A stretch of 64,000 bases of DNA from Limnephilus marmoratus. Lineage: Eukaryota > Arthropoda > Insecta > Trichoptera > Limnephilidae. The position numbers and the translations under genes are program-made. The stretch spans positions 29,066,104 to 29,130,103 of the forward strand of contig OU862917.1 of assembly GCA_917880885.1 (NCBI GenBank), written 5' to 3'. Positions 43,925 through 55,367 of the stretch are shown in pieces (positions within the stretch are counted from its first letter, which is position 1; every line of letters starts with the position of its first letter). The notes under the pieces are model-generated. The model ran no database searches. It had not been told where the DNA came from and saw only the letters and a program-made list of their open reading frames with translations.

Positions 43925-44740
43925 TGTAGGTACTACTAGTTTTTTATTGTTGTACAGCTGTTTCGTAATTATTAAATAAATCATCTCAATTTAACAAAAC
44001 CACTCTTTGACAACGGTATTGATTGTCAACACAGCCGTTTGAACAAAAAAATAATACTTGCGGAACTTAAGCTGCGCAGCCTTTTTTATACAAAACTTAA
44101 TTTTGTATTTGATGCCAAAATACTCAATCAAATTGAATAATGTCTTTTTAATCAAAAGATTATAACATGTTTCTAGTACGGATGTGCTCTACTTCATTTA
44201 TTTATGTTTCAAATTATAAAATACAGCCCATTAAAGAATTCAATTGTCGATGATTTTAGTGGAAAATTTGCCTTTTCTTTCAGAAATGTTTTATTTGTAT
44301 TAAAGCAGCACAGTAGAGAGAGAATTTTTTTAAATAAGTGTCAATAGTTGACAAATAATTGCCAAATTTGCCTTTAAAATCGTGAAAATTGATTTAATAT
44401 TAGCCATATTTTATAATTTAAACACAAACAAAATATAGTACCGCATACTTACCTTTTTGATTAAAAAAATAATTGTTCAATTTGGTCCGGTATTTCGGCC
44501 TCAAATCCAAAATTAACTTTTCAGTTTCAGGCGTTCCTCTTGAAAAATGTCATTATTAAATTTGATTTAAGTACTTTAAATTTAAAAATATACAAGTAGA
44601 TTTCTACGAATTCAACATAATAACAATAAATATATTTAAAAGTTATCAATAATTTTATTATAAAACCGTTTTGAATGATGCTCAGCTAAATTTGTTCCCG
44701 TTGTACCCCTCCATACTCTCTAATCCCTCCATTTACATAT
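43925..44740. other. Unannotated AT-rich DNA
   Basis: No element or coding frame recognised between the two LINE fragments. Confidence 0.4.
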
Positions 44741-44760
44741 ACACATTTAAATTACATATA

Positions 44761-45739
44761 GTTTATTTATTTATTTACACATATACGGCACAAATCGTGC
44801 CATTAACATAATTGACATACTTATAATAGTACAACAACATGAAGAATAACAATATAAATGTTAGTCAAATTTAAGAAAAAAGGTAAAAAGTAAGGTAATA
44901 ATAAGGTAGTAGTGTATAAAAACAATAATATATAAAAGTAAATTATAAAGTGAATAGTTTAAGATATAAAGTATTAAGTACAAACTATAAATTAAAGTAC
45001 AAAACTAAATTAATTAAAGTACAAACTATAAATAGTTTAAAATATAAAGTATTAAAGTACAAACTATAAATTATTAGGTAAAAGTAAAAATAAAAATTTA
45101 AAGAGAGAAATAAAACAATAAAATGTACAAATAAGATACCTATCTCAAGGTACCTACAAAGATTTAAATATAAAATATAAAAAGTAATAAATCCTGGATT
45201 ATGTTAACTGATATGATAAATTTTACAAGTACCTATGATTTCTAGTGCATTAATAGTTTTAGAAGTACTGGTAGGCATATTATGTTTACATGAAGTATTT
45301 ACGTGGTACTAGCAAACAAATTTAGTTTAACGCATCTTTTGTATGAAGCCAGATTACCGGCAGCGTTATCGATATTAGCATATTCATTGCCTAAAATATG
45401 CAAGCGATTTATGGTTGAGTTTTGTTCTGCGTTCGTCATAGTATTGTCACAGTGGAAAGGTGTTTTGAGTCGAGTCGGTCTACAAGGTACATGGTAATTT
45501 ATTAATGAGACAAGTTCAGGGGAGTCAAACCAGTTATTGTTTATTTTAAATAAAAAAAATAAGGTCATTGAGTATTCTTCTATCTTTTAACGATAAGAGT
45601 CGCATTTTTTGTAATAAAGATTCATAGTTTATGTCAACCGCGGGAATACCTAATTTGAAATTAATTGATCTGAGAAATTTGCGTTGGATTCTTTCAATGG
45701 AGTTTGGATGGCTTTTGTAGAAAGGGTTCCAGTTATGTA
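44761..45739 (-). pseudogene. LINE ORF2 C-terminal fragment
   Basis: Minus strand reads 'NWNPFYKSHPNSIERIQRKF' (45735-45675), 'NWFDSPELVSLINYHVPCRP' and 'NRLHILGNEYANIDN' down to 45300, then an AT-rich 3' UTR with tail at about 44761-44780 (plus strand tttatttatttatttac). The fragment is bordered precisely by a 19-bp inverted repeat (44742-44760; 45740-45758). Confidence 0.8.
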
Positions 45740-45936
45740 TATATGTAATTTAAATGTGAGCATTGCACACCAAACATGTCAGTCGTATTTAAACAATGAA
45801 ATCGGTTAAATATAAGTGTTTATTATTTTTATTAAATAATTTTTTATTTATTTTATATATTAAAAAAAATTATTATTCAATTTATAAAAACAGTTTCTTT
45901 ATAAACAAGTTCTGCTGAGTAATTATTATTACGCGT

Positions 45937-45969
45937 GACAGCTGTTTCGCCTTCTGAAGGCATTATCAA
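45937..45969 (-). ncRNA. Hammerhead-like motif 3, core-mutated
   Basis: Minus strand: TTGATAA (in place of CTGATGA), one T, GCCTT-CAG-AAGGC (perfect 5-bp stem II), GAA, ACAGCTGT (self-complementary), C. Two core substitutions should abolish cleavage; the layout equals that of motifs 1, 2 and 4 with an unrelated stem II. Confidence 0.45.
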
Positions 45970-46088
45970 ACTGTGGTCATGCCACTTATAGACGATATAT
46001 TCATATTATTTCTAGATAGGTATTTACGATGACTAATTTCTAAATAAAATTACCGAAATTATAAATGGTTATTTTTTAACCAGTTTAA

Positions 46089-47895
46089 CTCTTCAATTCC
46101 CATGTCAAAGTTAATAAAGATTTTTCTTTTCTCTATAAATAAAATAGCTTACATATATATGGTTAAGACAAAAAAATATTAAAAATAAAAATAAATTAAC
46201 CCCCCCCCTTATTTATGGGTGTGTCACCCACAGGTGACACTGGGCATTGTGCTTGAAGGCTCTGTAGAGGAAACAGCATTTTACTTTACGGTAGGAATAA
46301 AATAACAGTTTTATAATAATATTTGTTTATATAAAGTTTTATAATAATATTTTTTATATAAAAAAATGGAGCACTTATTTATTGTGAAAGCTGTACCAAC
46401 ACTTTAGATGCAAACCGATATTGCACTTGGCACACATTTTTCTGGTGCGTTGGTAACAATATCCACATATTCGTTGAGAGCAGTCGATTTGCGAGTGATC
46501 GTCAACACTTCCTGCACTCCTACCTCGGTAGGCAATCTTATCTGCAGAAGTATGCCACAATCGGATTTGAGGATCGGAAGCTTTCCATATTTTTGCAAGT
46601 ATTTGGTTGTGACATTTCGCCGGAAATCGCAGTAGTTCCAGTTGTTTTCTGACTGTCTTTTGAGCAGCCATGCATTTTGGCAGGCTGCATCTAAACAAAA
46701 AGCGAACAGAGGAAACCACCATTATTTGCCGCAAAGAGCTACCCTCATGGAGGTAACGCTTTCGTCAAAACGGTCAACCCCACCCATGTAGGTACTTATT
46801 GTACATCTTGATAATTGCTGGGCAATCTACTTGAATTTTTGCCCGTTTTTTATCCACAAATCTAATTTGTTTCACTTTCGAGATAGGATTAAATCCATGG
46901 CAGTTAGTTGCAATGATTTTCTTAGAAACTTTATGACACGACACTTTCTTACCTCTTGACTCTTCCCGAATAGCACCTGTACCCCCAGCATTCAGCTGTC
47001 GCTATTATTTAGAGTTAGAAAATACTTCTTCATCACAGTCTCCCTTACCACCAGAAATAAAAGTATTGCTGAGACCGTTGTACCATTTTTTATAGTTCTG
47101 TCTTTTCTTTTTTTTTCTTCGGGGCAGGAACGTCGATTTTATCTCCTTCTTCCAAGTCATGTACACTATTTTCTCTAGAGATGGAAGGTCTATTTTGGAA
47201 TTCTACTATAGATCGAAACATGCGACTGGGATGATGAAAAATATTAGTCCCTTTTTCATCTCCACTATCTTCGTCCATCACCACACCATCCATCAGGAGG
47301 AAATAAAATAATATCGCCTGGGTCCACCCCGGCCTGCAATTCCTCCACAATCTCATCTAACGTCATCCTGTAATACGTAAACAAATTCTAAAACACCATC
47401 ACAACGTAGCGATGAGGCCAAAATGTAAACAACGGTCTAGTTATTTATTACATAGAATGAATTTCGAACAATAGAGACATTATAACAATTCAATACTTAC
47501 AATGCCCAGTGGCACCCACAGGTGACAGGGCATATTTCCAACGTTGTATCAAACATTCTATAAATTATTTTTGTCATAAAATACATTTGTACTTTAGCTT
47601 ATATATCCATTTATTGTATACAATAAGAAAAAAAAAATAAAACTTACGGCATAATATTTTTATTTCACTTTATGTCGCAAGAGATCACACAAACTCAGAC
47701 TGCTCGAATTCCGCGTGAAACACGAGAATGAATTTGATAAATGGCATGTGGCTAGTGTTGCCAGAAAAAAATAACGATTAGAGTAATTATTTGCCTTCAC
47801 TATGGTAGTAGTAGAATTTAAAAATAAAATTTCCATATGGTAGAAAAAAAATACTAAACTTCTGTCACCTACAGGTGACACTGGGAATTGAAGAG
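46089..47895 (-). mobile_element. piggyBac-type transposon, 1.8 kb, defective
   Basis: Ends are inverted repeats CTCTTCAATTCCCA (46089 on; complement ending 47895), each bordered by the target TTAA (46085-46088; 47896-47899), the piggyBac signature. Sub-terminal copies of 'cccacaggtgacac' or 'cctacaggtgacac' occur near 46225, 47520 and 47870. The minus strand carries a broken transposase. Confidence 0.9.
46378..47366 (-). pseudogene. piggyBac transposase, internally deleted and frameshifted
   Basis: The start is MTLDEIVEELQAGVDPG (47366 on, then a frame change to 47090-47330 'DEDSGDEKGTNIFHH'). Next comes the domain tail 'IIATNCHGFNPISKVKQIRF' near 46900 and, after another shift, 'GGVDRFDESV' near 46770. 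The C-terminal cysteine-rich zinc-binding domain 'CGYCYQRTRKMCAKCNIGLH' ends at 46378. About 330 codons remain of ~600; the middle with two catalytic aspartates is gone. Dead enzyme. Confidence 0.85.
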
Positions 47896-48183
47896 TTAAA
47901 GTTTCCCAAATAACTACATTGTTTAAATTCGAATGAAGGTCGTTAGGTATTCCAATGAGTCATCATTTGGGAATAATTCATGTAATGATTATTACACAGC
48001 AGAACTTGTTTATAATATATAATCAAAGGTTTATAAATAAACTGTGTTTTATAAATTGATTAATAATATTATTGCATATGTAAAAGAATTAAAATGGAGT
48101 TCTTCAAATTAAATTTGATAAGAGTAAATAAATAAATTACCTGACTTTTCCTAGATTTAAATTTTTTTTTATTTTATTTCCAG

Positions 48184-48436
48184 ATATATAGCAGTAACGC
48201 AGCCGATCAAGTACGCCAAGCACAAGAACAACCGGCGCGTGTGGCTCACGATCGTGCTGGTATGGGTCATCAGTGCAGCAATCGGGTCCCCCATAGTGCT
48301 GGGTCTCAACAACACGCCGGACCGCCTGCCGGACCTCTGCCTCTTCTACAACAGCGACTTCATCATCTACTCTTCTCTCAGCTCCTTCTACATCCCGTGC
48401 ATAATCATGGTCTTCCTGTACTATAATATTTTTAAG
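48184..48436 (+). CDS. Dop2R: Dopamine D2-like receptor exon (ICL2-TM4-ECL2-TM5)
   Basis: An 84-codon exon. It starts in phase 2 after a pyrimidine-rich acceptor (tttatttccag) and ends in phase 0 at TTTAAG|gtgagt. The first complete residues YIAVTQPIKYAKHKN follow the split Arg of the DRY motif. TM4 is 'VWLTIVLVWVISAAIGSPIV'; ECL2 has the disulfide cysteine in 'DLCLFYNSDF'; TM5 'FIIYSSLSSFYIPCIIMVFL' keeps the serines that bind catechol hydroxyls and the conserved proline. The sequence is that of insect D2-like dopamine receptors, which couple to Gi/o and lower cAMP in neurons. Exon GC content and codon use differ sharply from the flanks. Exons for TM1-3 and TM6-7 are outside the window. Confidence 0.92.
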
Positions 48437-48439
48437 GTG

Positions 48440-49765
48440 AGTGTTAATTGACTAAGTTCGGATATGGCTCGACTACTTAGCATTCGTCTCTCGTGAAATT
48501 ATTCGGGTGTTCCATGTCCTGTCAATCCTGGCATGATGGTAGCAGTGTTTGGTAGTACCATTTTATTCCGCCAGAGCATTGTTACAGTTGCAAGCTGTCA
48601 AGCCGAAGTAATTAACATTACGTGAAGTCTAATGTTCAGAACTACTAGTTTTGTGCTGGTATAATATCGGTACCGGTGAACTTTCATTTTAAATATATAT
48701 TTTTTTTTATTCATAACATTATTAATAATAGTAATATGATATATTGAAGGTATATTAGCGGACATGCGGAGTGATAGATAGATAGAACTAAAATGGGTTT
48801 TGACGTGTTTAGTGATCAGTTCCGAGGAGCTGAGTTCCTACTTCCCAAACTTTCTTACTCGCGTCGCCTTCTCCTGCCAACGCGAAGCTATATTTATCAC
48901 TAATTTTGAATTATAATGTTATTAGATTGAATCTTAGATTACGTTTAGGTTTCACAGAATTCGGTAACTTACGTAAAGAGGAGCGGACATGAAATTAAAT
49001 GGGAAAGATAAACAGTAATTAAACTTGTCGCAAAGCAAATTGTGGTAACAGGACAAACATTGTTGTCCAGTAGAACTGTGTGTAGTTTCCCGTTCCATTC
49101 CAAATTTGGTTTCCTCCAGCTAATTTGTTTTACAATTTGGACCCATGCCACTTCTGAATGCATTCGTGGCCTATTATGTCGTTTAGGAACACGAAATTTC
49201 TCCATTGATAAATCACCTCGAGGAGGGAGCTAAATAGGTCACGCGAACAAAACCTTTTGACCCATAAGTTGAAACTATAGAAGGGGATTATCCAACTATC
49301 CACGTTGCGTGGGTGAAGATACCTGACGAGCAAACAGGTGCAAATTAAAAAGAGTTTTCAATTTGAATTCCACACATATCCCCATACCGGGCAGTTTTAA
49401 ATGTGAGCTATTTCGTGAGTTTTGGTTTTTAACCATGCTGTCAGTGCGGCTGACCAACGAAAACTAACCGAATGTTACTTTCACAGAATAACGTTTAGCG
49501 GTGGCTTAGGTTGAATGTGTTATTGCATTACTCGTTGGTATTAAAACATTTAATAAGATTTTAAAATTAGCAATTGTAAGTGATTTTGTTTGGAAGAAGA
49601 TGCAATTTTTAATGGAAGTTGTAAATGTATTAATTAATGATATTTTTTCGCACATTATTCATCTGTTCTAGTCATCCGGTGGGGAAAATAACAATTTAAA
49701 ATAAAGAGAAAAAAATGGAGTTCACACGCGATAGAAGCGAAACTTTACCGAAACAATCTCAACCA
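48440..49765 (+). other. Presumed Dop2R intron, no element recognised
   Basis: Moderately complex unique-looking sequence. A T-rich tract is at 48700-48715. Open frames of 60-80 codons lack motifs. Confidence 0.4.
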
Positions 49766-49768
49766 ATA

Positions 49769-49802
49769 CTTGAAAAGTGAGGTTATAACCTCACTTTTCA
49801 AG
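49769..49802. promoter_or_regulatory. 34-bp perfect palindrome with flanking direct repeats
   Basis: CTTGAAAAGTGAGGTTA is followed at once by its exact reverse complement. The 13-bp word atctcaaccaata sits directly to the left (49756-49768) and again 43 bp to the right (49845-49857). It could be a dimeric protein-binding site, a cruciform, or a scar of a transposon. Function is not known. Confidence 0.6.
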
Positions 49803-49859
49803 CAAAGCGACTAATGAGCGCAAACCAGCGTTATTTTCTTTTCATATCTCAACCAATAG

Positions 49860-51215
49860 GAGCCATTAAAAGTGACATAATAATCAAAGCGGTCAATAAG
49901 CCCAGGTCGCAGGTGCAGTAATCGTCATTTCCGTTTCATCTGAAATCCAAATTATAGCGGAAATATATTCACTTCAAAAATTTACTATTACAAAAATTTA
50001 TTTTGTAAAAATGCACGTGCGTCGCTTTGCTTCCTAACTTTGAAGTTGAATTTTATATTAAACCCGAAGAGAGGTTGAATAAACAATGGGCTAATATTCC
50101 TCCCAACTCGAACCAAAACACAGACGCCCTTTCCACGGTGTTTTGCTCCCAGACAAAACTTAACCCTTTCACCGCATCTGTCGTTCGGATAAGATGGCCG
50201 GACGTCGAAGTTTGCCAGTGTGCGTAGCGCCGGACGACAACTCGATTCCAACTTCCCACAACAATTAGCCAAGTTCCATTGGACAGTTTCAATATATACC
50301 TACAAACTGCTTCTGCCGCGTGGAAATTTTGTCCATTCAGAGCCGAAATGACCCGGACACCGCTGCATGCAAAGCAGCCATGAATTTTAATTGCTTGGGC
50401 CAACTTCTGGGGCTTAGCTTTATTCCAAATGGCATTGAACTGGACATTGGGAGATATTTTACAATAACATTAATGCTAAAATGTTCATGAATGGTTGCTG
50501 AAGTTTATTATGGCAATAACTTTACGTGAACACATATTCAGGGATTGTTCTTCTACGGGTGATGTTATGAATGGGCATTGAACATTGAAACATTTATTTC
50601 TCGTATACCACTAACAAATACGATTTGTTAATTTAATATTTTAGAAATTTTATCTCTGTACTGTATTTGAAGAAAACTGATATTACATAACTTTTAATTG
50701 TTACTAATTTAAAAATAACTTTTAATTGTCACATATTTAAAAAAAAAAAATTCAAGGCAACTTCAATAAGTAACTCAAACAATAATAAAAGCGTCCAACA
50801 ATTAACGACAGGTAAAAACGATTTTTACCTTATTGATTTTGAATTTATTCTACCCGGCTTTGGATGTGAATTTAAATGCAACAGAAGGTTTATTTTCTAT
50901 TTATTTATTTTTTTAAAGAAAGACAAACATTCCCAGTAAGGTGGTCCAGGCCTCTATAGTAAATTTATTTTTTTCAAATATAGATGTAGCCACCCATTTA
51001 ATTTGTTACACCTACCATTCCTTTTATGTGTAAAAAAATTCAGCACCCTATCTTATATATAAGGGGGTGCTCATCGACTTAAAAGTTTCTGACAAAAGTT
51101 CTGGATTTTAAGTAAAACACGTAATTTAAGGTTTATTAATATTACAAGTTATTTAGTCAAATAAGTATAAAACGTATTTAAATTTGAACAAAATTTGGTA
51201 ACAAAGCAATATTTA
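49860..51215. other. Unannotated DNA, includes a GC-richer 400-bp patch
   Basis: 50000-50420 is more balanced in composition than its surroundings and has overlapping minus frames of 94 and 116 codons ('FDVRPSYPNDRCGERVKF'), but no known family is visible. It may be a conserved non-coding block, an old exon or a retroelement piece. Confidence 0.3.
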
Positions 51216-51223
51216 ACATAGTA

Positions 51224-52600
51224 TTAGTCGCAATCTTTCAAAACTATGTTTGTTAACTCCTTTTTGAATGTTTCAGTAGAAACGATTTTTCTGTTTTGTT
51301 CAACGATGTGAAGTAAAAATTGCTTTTCTTCCTCATTGTTAGTGAGTATCGTGTTGAAATCTTCAAATAGTTTAATACCTCTCTCCGCTGTATCATTAAC
51401 AACACGCAAATTTTTGACTCAGCTTTTGTCTCGAAAGTAATTAACATTGTTATTCCAAGTCTCAGGAGGTAATTGCAAGAAAAAGTCCTTGATATCAATA
51501 ACTTAGAGCGTTTTCACCGTTCTTTGTGTTGCAAAAGCTTCTAATGTAACCTCTGAGGCAAACTTAGCAGAATCACCTCTTACTGAACGATTACCGCCAT
51601 AAGAATTTATATTTTGAACAATGGCCTGTTTCTCAGCATCAGACAGCTTCTCAGAAAACGAGGTAAATGCGACTAGTTCATCTGAAAAATACCATAAGTG
51701 ACGCTCTAAGACACCCCTAGCTGCTATACTGATTTTGGAATCAATGGCTTTGTACAGTTTTAAGATTTTCCAAAGTATTAAGTCATTTACTGGTGCATCT
51801 GCTGCCAAAGACGCTTCGATTCAAACTTTGGTGTAGATGATAACTAATAAATCGAACAATTTGTTTTCTTCTCTCTTGATTAGTTTCAGTAATCTTGTTA
51901 CGATCAAGCGCACTGTATTGTGTAAATATATCACTTGTAGACAGCTCAACGCACTACAAACTCATCTTTGGACTTATCCTCTAATATGCTAGCATTACTA
52001 GAAGTGCTACTAAAGCTGCAATCAAGTTCTAACTCTTGTCTCGACACCACCGAAGATGAAGCATTACTTTTAGTAGCCATTTCTTTAATTTTTTCAGATC
52101 TTTGTTTCCATTTTAGAGAAATTTCTTTGACCTTTTCTAGTTTCTTGTCGATTGAGGTCATAATCAAGTTACGTTCTCATCTTTGATCGATGAGAAACGC
52201 CATGCCTTCCGCATTTTTTATCAAATTCAAAGCGCTTGCATGGGCAATATCAAAAAGTTTGTCTAGTTCTTTTTTAAACAAATACTCTCAATTCATTTGT
52301 GCTTCAGAATTTCTTCTTCTATCTTTCTTCAATAGCAGCCAGTTCTTAAGAAACTTAATCAGTTTTTCAATGCAGTGATTTTGTTGTCTGGTCGGAATAC
52401 TAGATTTACTCCATACTTTTATAAGTTCTTGAATAAGTACATGCGGGGAATCTTTCACATTTTTGGAATCATTTAATATGTAGTGATAACGGAGTAAAAC
52501 TTGCCGATGAATAGGATGTTGGTTAAGCCTCATCAATGGCTCAATATCTCAAACCCCAAGTAGAAAAATTTCGTATTTTTTTCGAGTAGATGAACACATT
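51224..52600 (-). pseudogene. Decayed copy of an arthropod repeat-borne gene of unknown function
   Basis: One protein can be followed down the minus strand across at least five frame breaks: 'YEIFLLG' (52585), 'DIEPLMRLNQHPIHRQVLLR' (52540), 'ELIKVWSKSSIPTRQQNHCI', 'LFDIAHASALNLIKNAEGMA' (52240), 'KLEKVKEISLKWKQ' (52140), 'GVLERHLWYFSDELVAFTSF' (51700), 'LRVVNDTAERGIKLFEDFNT' (51400) to a stop at 51224. I recall this type of protein from multi-copy genes in several insects and crustaceans, which points to a transposon or transposon-linked gene, but I know no function. No inverted repeats were found around it. Confidence 0.6.
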
Positions 52601-52834
52601 TTACTACACTGATTGACTTCACAGTCTACTAAATAAGTATCAAATACTGTTCAATATTGTCTTTAAAACTCTTCAGTAGTTTATTTTAATATTTATTTAA
52701 TAGTTTAACACACGAAACTGGCCTGTGGCAAAAAGTAAAAATTAAGCATTTTACACAAAAAAATCAAAAACAACACTCGATTGAGCATCGGGTGGGACCC
52801 AAACGCGATGCCAACTCAGCCACTGATCGAACAC

Positions 52835-53655
52835 TTGTTTTTTTATTTATTTACAAAACACATGATACATAATTGAGACATTTACACAGATAAGATACAT
52901 TAGATGACCATACTAGGCAGCTGCCTGTTTCATGGTGACCAATGGAGTAAAGTTACCTTGTATGAAATATGAAGTCTAGTGTAAACATATGGGTTTAGTA
53001 TAAATGATGCTTAAAAATGGAAACATTATAATAAAAGTTAGAAAATGGAAAATAGAAAAAAAGTAAATTAGGATTGGGTTATTAAAATGCACTTAACTTT
53101 TTTTTCAATATGTATGCATGCAAGCACACACTATATATATATATATATAGGTGCACACATCTATAGAGATAAAAACAAATATACATAACTTTTTTTATAT
53201 ATGTGTCCATGCAAGCACAACGTATAAGCACAAATCTAAACCCATGTACAGGTACGAATATAACCACTTCCTCGCACATATAAAAAATATAAACACCTCT
53301 ATCTGAGTACGAGAAACAGGCTATTAAGACTATCACATTCACTCATTAAAAAGTCCCCGAGCGCCTTCCTGAAATTGTCATATTGGACTATTGACTTTAT
53401 TCATATTGTTAAATTATTGAAGATTTTAGGAGCAAGAAAGTTGAACTGTGTCTGTGCCATTGAGACTTTTGTTGGTGGAATAATATAATTGGATATGTTT
53501 GAATATCTTGGTTGATTCAAAAATATTTTTTTTCGTACATTTGAATTTATAGTAGACGGATATGTTTTTAACTTATAAACATTAAGAGCCTTACTAAAAA
53601 AAACACAGCACGCCAGATAACCCGTGTTATTGCAGCAACATGAATAAAACAAAAA
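52835..53655 (-). pseudogene. LINE ORF2 C-terminal fragment
   Basis: Minus strand 53652-53401 reads 'NNTGYLACCVFFSKALNVYK', 'IFLNQPRYSNISNYIIPPTK', 'AQTQFNFLAPKIFNNL', the end of a CR1/Jockey-like ORF2. A 3' UTR with a (TA)n run (53131-53148) and the word 'atactaggcagctgcctg' leads to an A-rich tail at about 52838-52855. Confidence 0.75.
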
Positions 53656-53659
53656 TACA

Positions 53660-54695
53660 CTAAAACACGATAATATTACTAATAAGATTTGGTCTTAAAA
53701 CGTATTGTAAATCCGGCAACAACGCATATTTAAGTACTAAATTGTTTGTTTTCCTTCATAACCGCTAGGTGGCGCGGCGCGGCGCGGCGCCTGCGCATTC
53801 GTGTTCGCGCTCGAAAAAGACGCTGGAAGCGCGAAATGATTTCTGTGTGTGAGAAATGATTTTTGTGTGTCCAATATTACTTATGTGATGGTTAATTTCT
53901 ATTAATATGAATAATTTACTCTTATATTTATATCATTGATATATTTACCGTGTTTTTTGTGGTTTTTCATAAGTTTTAGTCAAGTTATAAAACAATAATC
54001 GTACTTTGAAAATTGAAGTGTCAAAAACTATTTTATATGATACATGAGAATTCAAATTTACATTTAAAGGTTTAATTTTATGATAATTTTATGACAGTGG
54101 TGTTTTTTTTTTAAATAATATTATCTAATACATGTGTGCGTAAATGCATCAAAGTAATTAACGTCTTTAGAGATGCAAGAAATCTGAAATAAAAGACGGT
54201 ATAATTTTTAGGTTAGTTTTTTAGCAATTAAAAAAACTTTAAAATTTTTTATTATTTTTTTATTGTATGCACGAGGAAAAAGCGAGGTGATAGTTTCATT
54301 CCAAATTTATTACATAAAAGGACTGTGTTTTTTGAATTTTGTTTTTTTTTAATTTCTCTACATTTTAGTCAAAAAAATTTTGGTAAGAAATTTTTTTCCA
54401 TTTATTTCCGAGTTTGGATCTTAAAATATGTCAGTTTTTGAAAACTAAACTGTATTTCAAATATACAAATCAAAAAGGTAATTTTATCTAGTTTTCATAA
54501 ATGGTATTTGTTTTTACTACACCATCAAAAATAAGAAATATATAGAACATTCAAAATACTATGGAAAAATTACAAATATCGTTCGGACATCAATGGTTAA
54601 AACAGAGATAAACTACCCTCTCAGGCCGTGGAAACCATGTGTATTTCTTTCAATGAACAATTTTTTAATTAGTAATGTTTTCACATCCGCGGCCG
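53660..54695. other. AT-rich DNA with a GGCGC repeat patch
   Basis: A short GC-rich array, ggcgcggcgcggcgcggcgc (53771-53790), and a duplicated 'gaaatgatttctgtgtgtg' word (53834-53875) are the only landmarks. No coding signal. Confidence 0.4.
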
Positions 54696-54699
54696 TTTG

Positions 54700-54955
54700 T
54701 CAATTGAATAAAATTTTAATTTTCACTGGGTTTTTTAATAAGGCTGTTTATATTTAGTACTTTGAAGACCTTAAATAAATCCTTCGTGGGGTGAATATAG
54801 TATGCTTTGCAAATAGTCCGCATTATCAATTTTTGAGCTTTAATTATTGAATCTAATATCGTTTTAGAGCATCCTCCCCAGACTACTATACCGTAAGATA
54901 TAATTGATTGACATAAGGAAAAGTATGCCGTTTTTAGTGTGTTTTATTTAGAATA
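54700..54955 (-). pseudogene. LINE reverse-transcriptase tail fragment
   Basis: Minus strand reads 'FSLCQSIISYGIVVWGGCSK', 'ILDSIIKAQKLIMRTICKAY', 'HPTKDLFKVFKVLNINSLI', the segment just after the reverse transcriptase thumb in many insect LINEs. It is a different family from the fragments at 43.2 and 52.8 kb. Confidence 0.75.
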
Positions 54956-55079
54956 TTTCATAACGACTTTTAAGTACCCAAAAATTGAACTTTTAAGAAC
55001 CCTCTTAACTTAGAAATTTTGAGTGCATATGTTACGTAGATTAACATTGATCATAATCCTCTTATTCATATAGGTGTAA

Positions 55080-55365
55080 TTGCAAATCGCATTACATGTT
55101 CGACAGAACCATCAAACACGTCGTCGCGACCGGTACCATCCGCACACCGCCAAACAAGCACACATATTAGATATTAGCATCTCGGCTAATCCCGACCGCC
55201 GAACCACTAAGCCGGCATCCGGTACTACCCGCAGCGTCAAACTTCGCGTAGGTACTTAAAAGTTACACCGTCGACAGCGGCGCGGCGGCCGGTGTTACCC
55301 CACCGTTCCCGTATCGTTTGCATAAAGGACTTTGCGCGCGAATGGGTTAAAAAAGTTACCCTACT
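55080..55365 (+). promoter_or_regulatory. GC-rich block upstream of candidate promoter
   Basis: A ~290-bp CpG-rich stretch ('cgtcgcgaccggtaccatcc', 'gacagcggcgcggcggccgg') contrasts with the AT-rich flanks and directly precedes a TATA box. It could be a proximal regulatory region or part of an LTR. Confidence 0.35.
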
Positions 55366-55367
55366 CG

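Larger units (their letters stand above)
45875..48060. mobile_element. Inverted-repeat element enclosing a piggyBac
   Basis: The left arm (45875-45930: 'caatttataaaaacagttt' then 'ataaacaagttctgctga') and the right arm (47984-48060, reverse complement with a ~20-bp extra stretch) pair over more than 50 bp. Without the nested piggyBac the element would be about 0.37 kb. It carries hammerhead-like motif 3. It ends only ~120 bp before the receptor exon's splice acceptor. Confidence 0.7.

Noticed and set aside
48239..48451. A 70-codon ORF starting at the first ATG inside the receptor exon
   Set aside because: Homology extends upstream of that ATG to the splice acceptor, and the last codons (VSVN) read through the splice donor into the intron.
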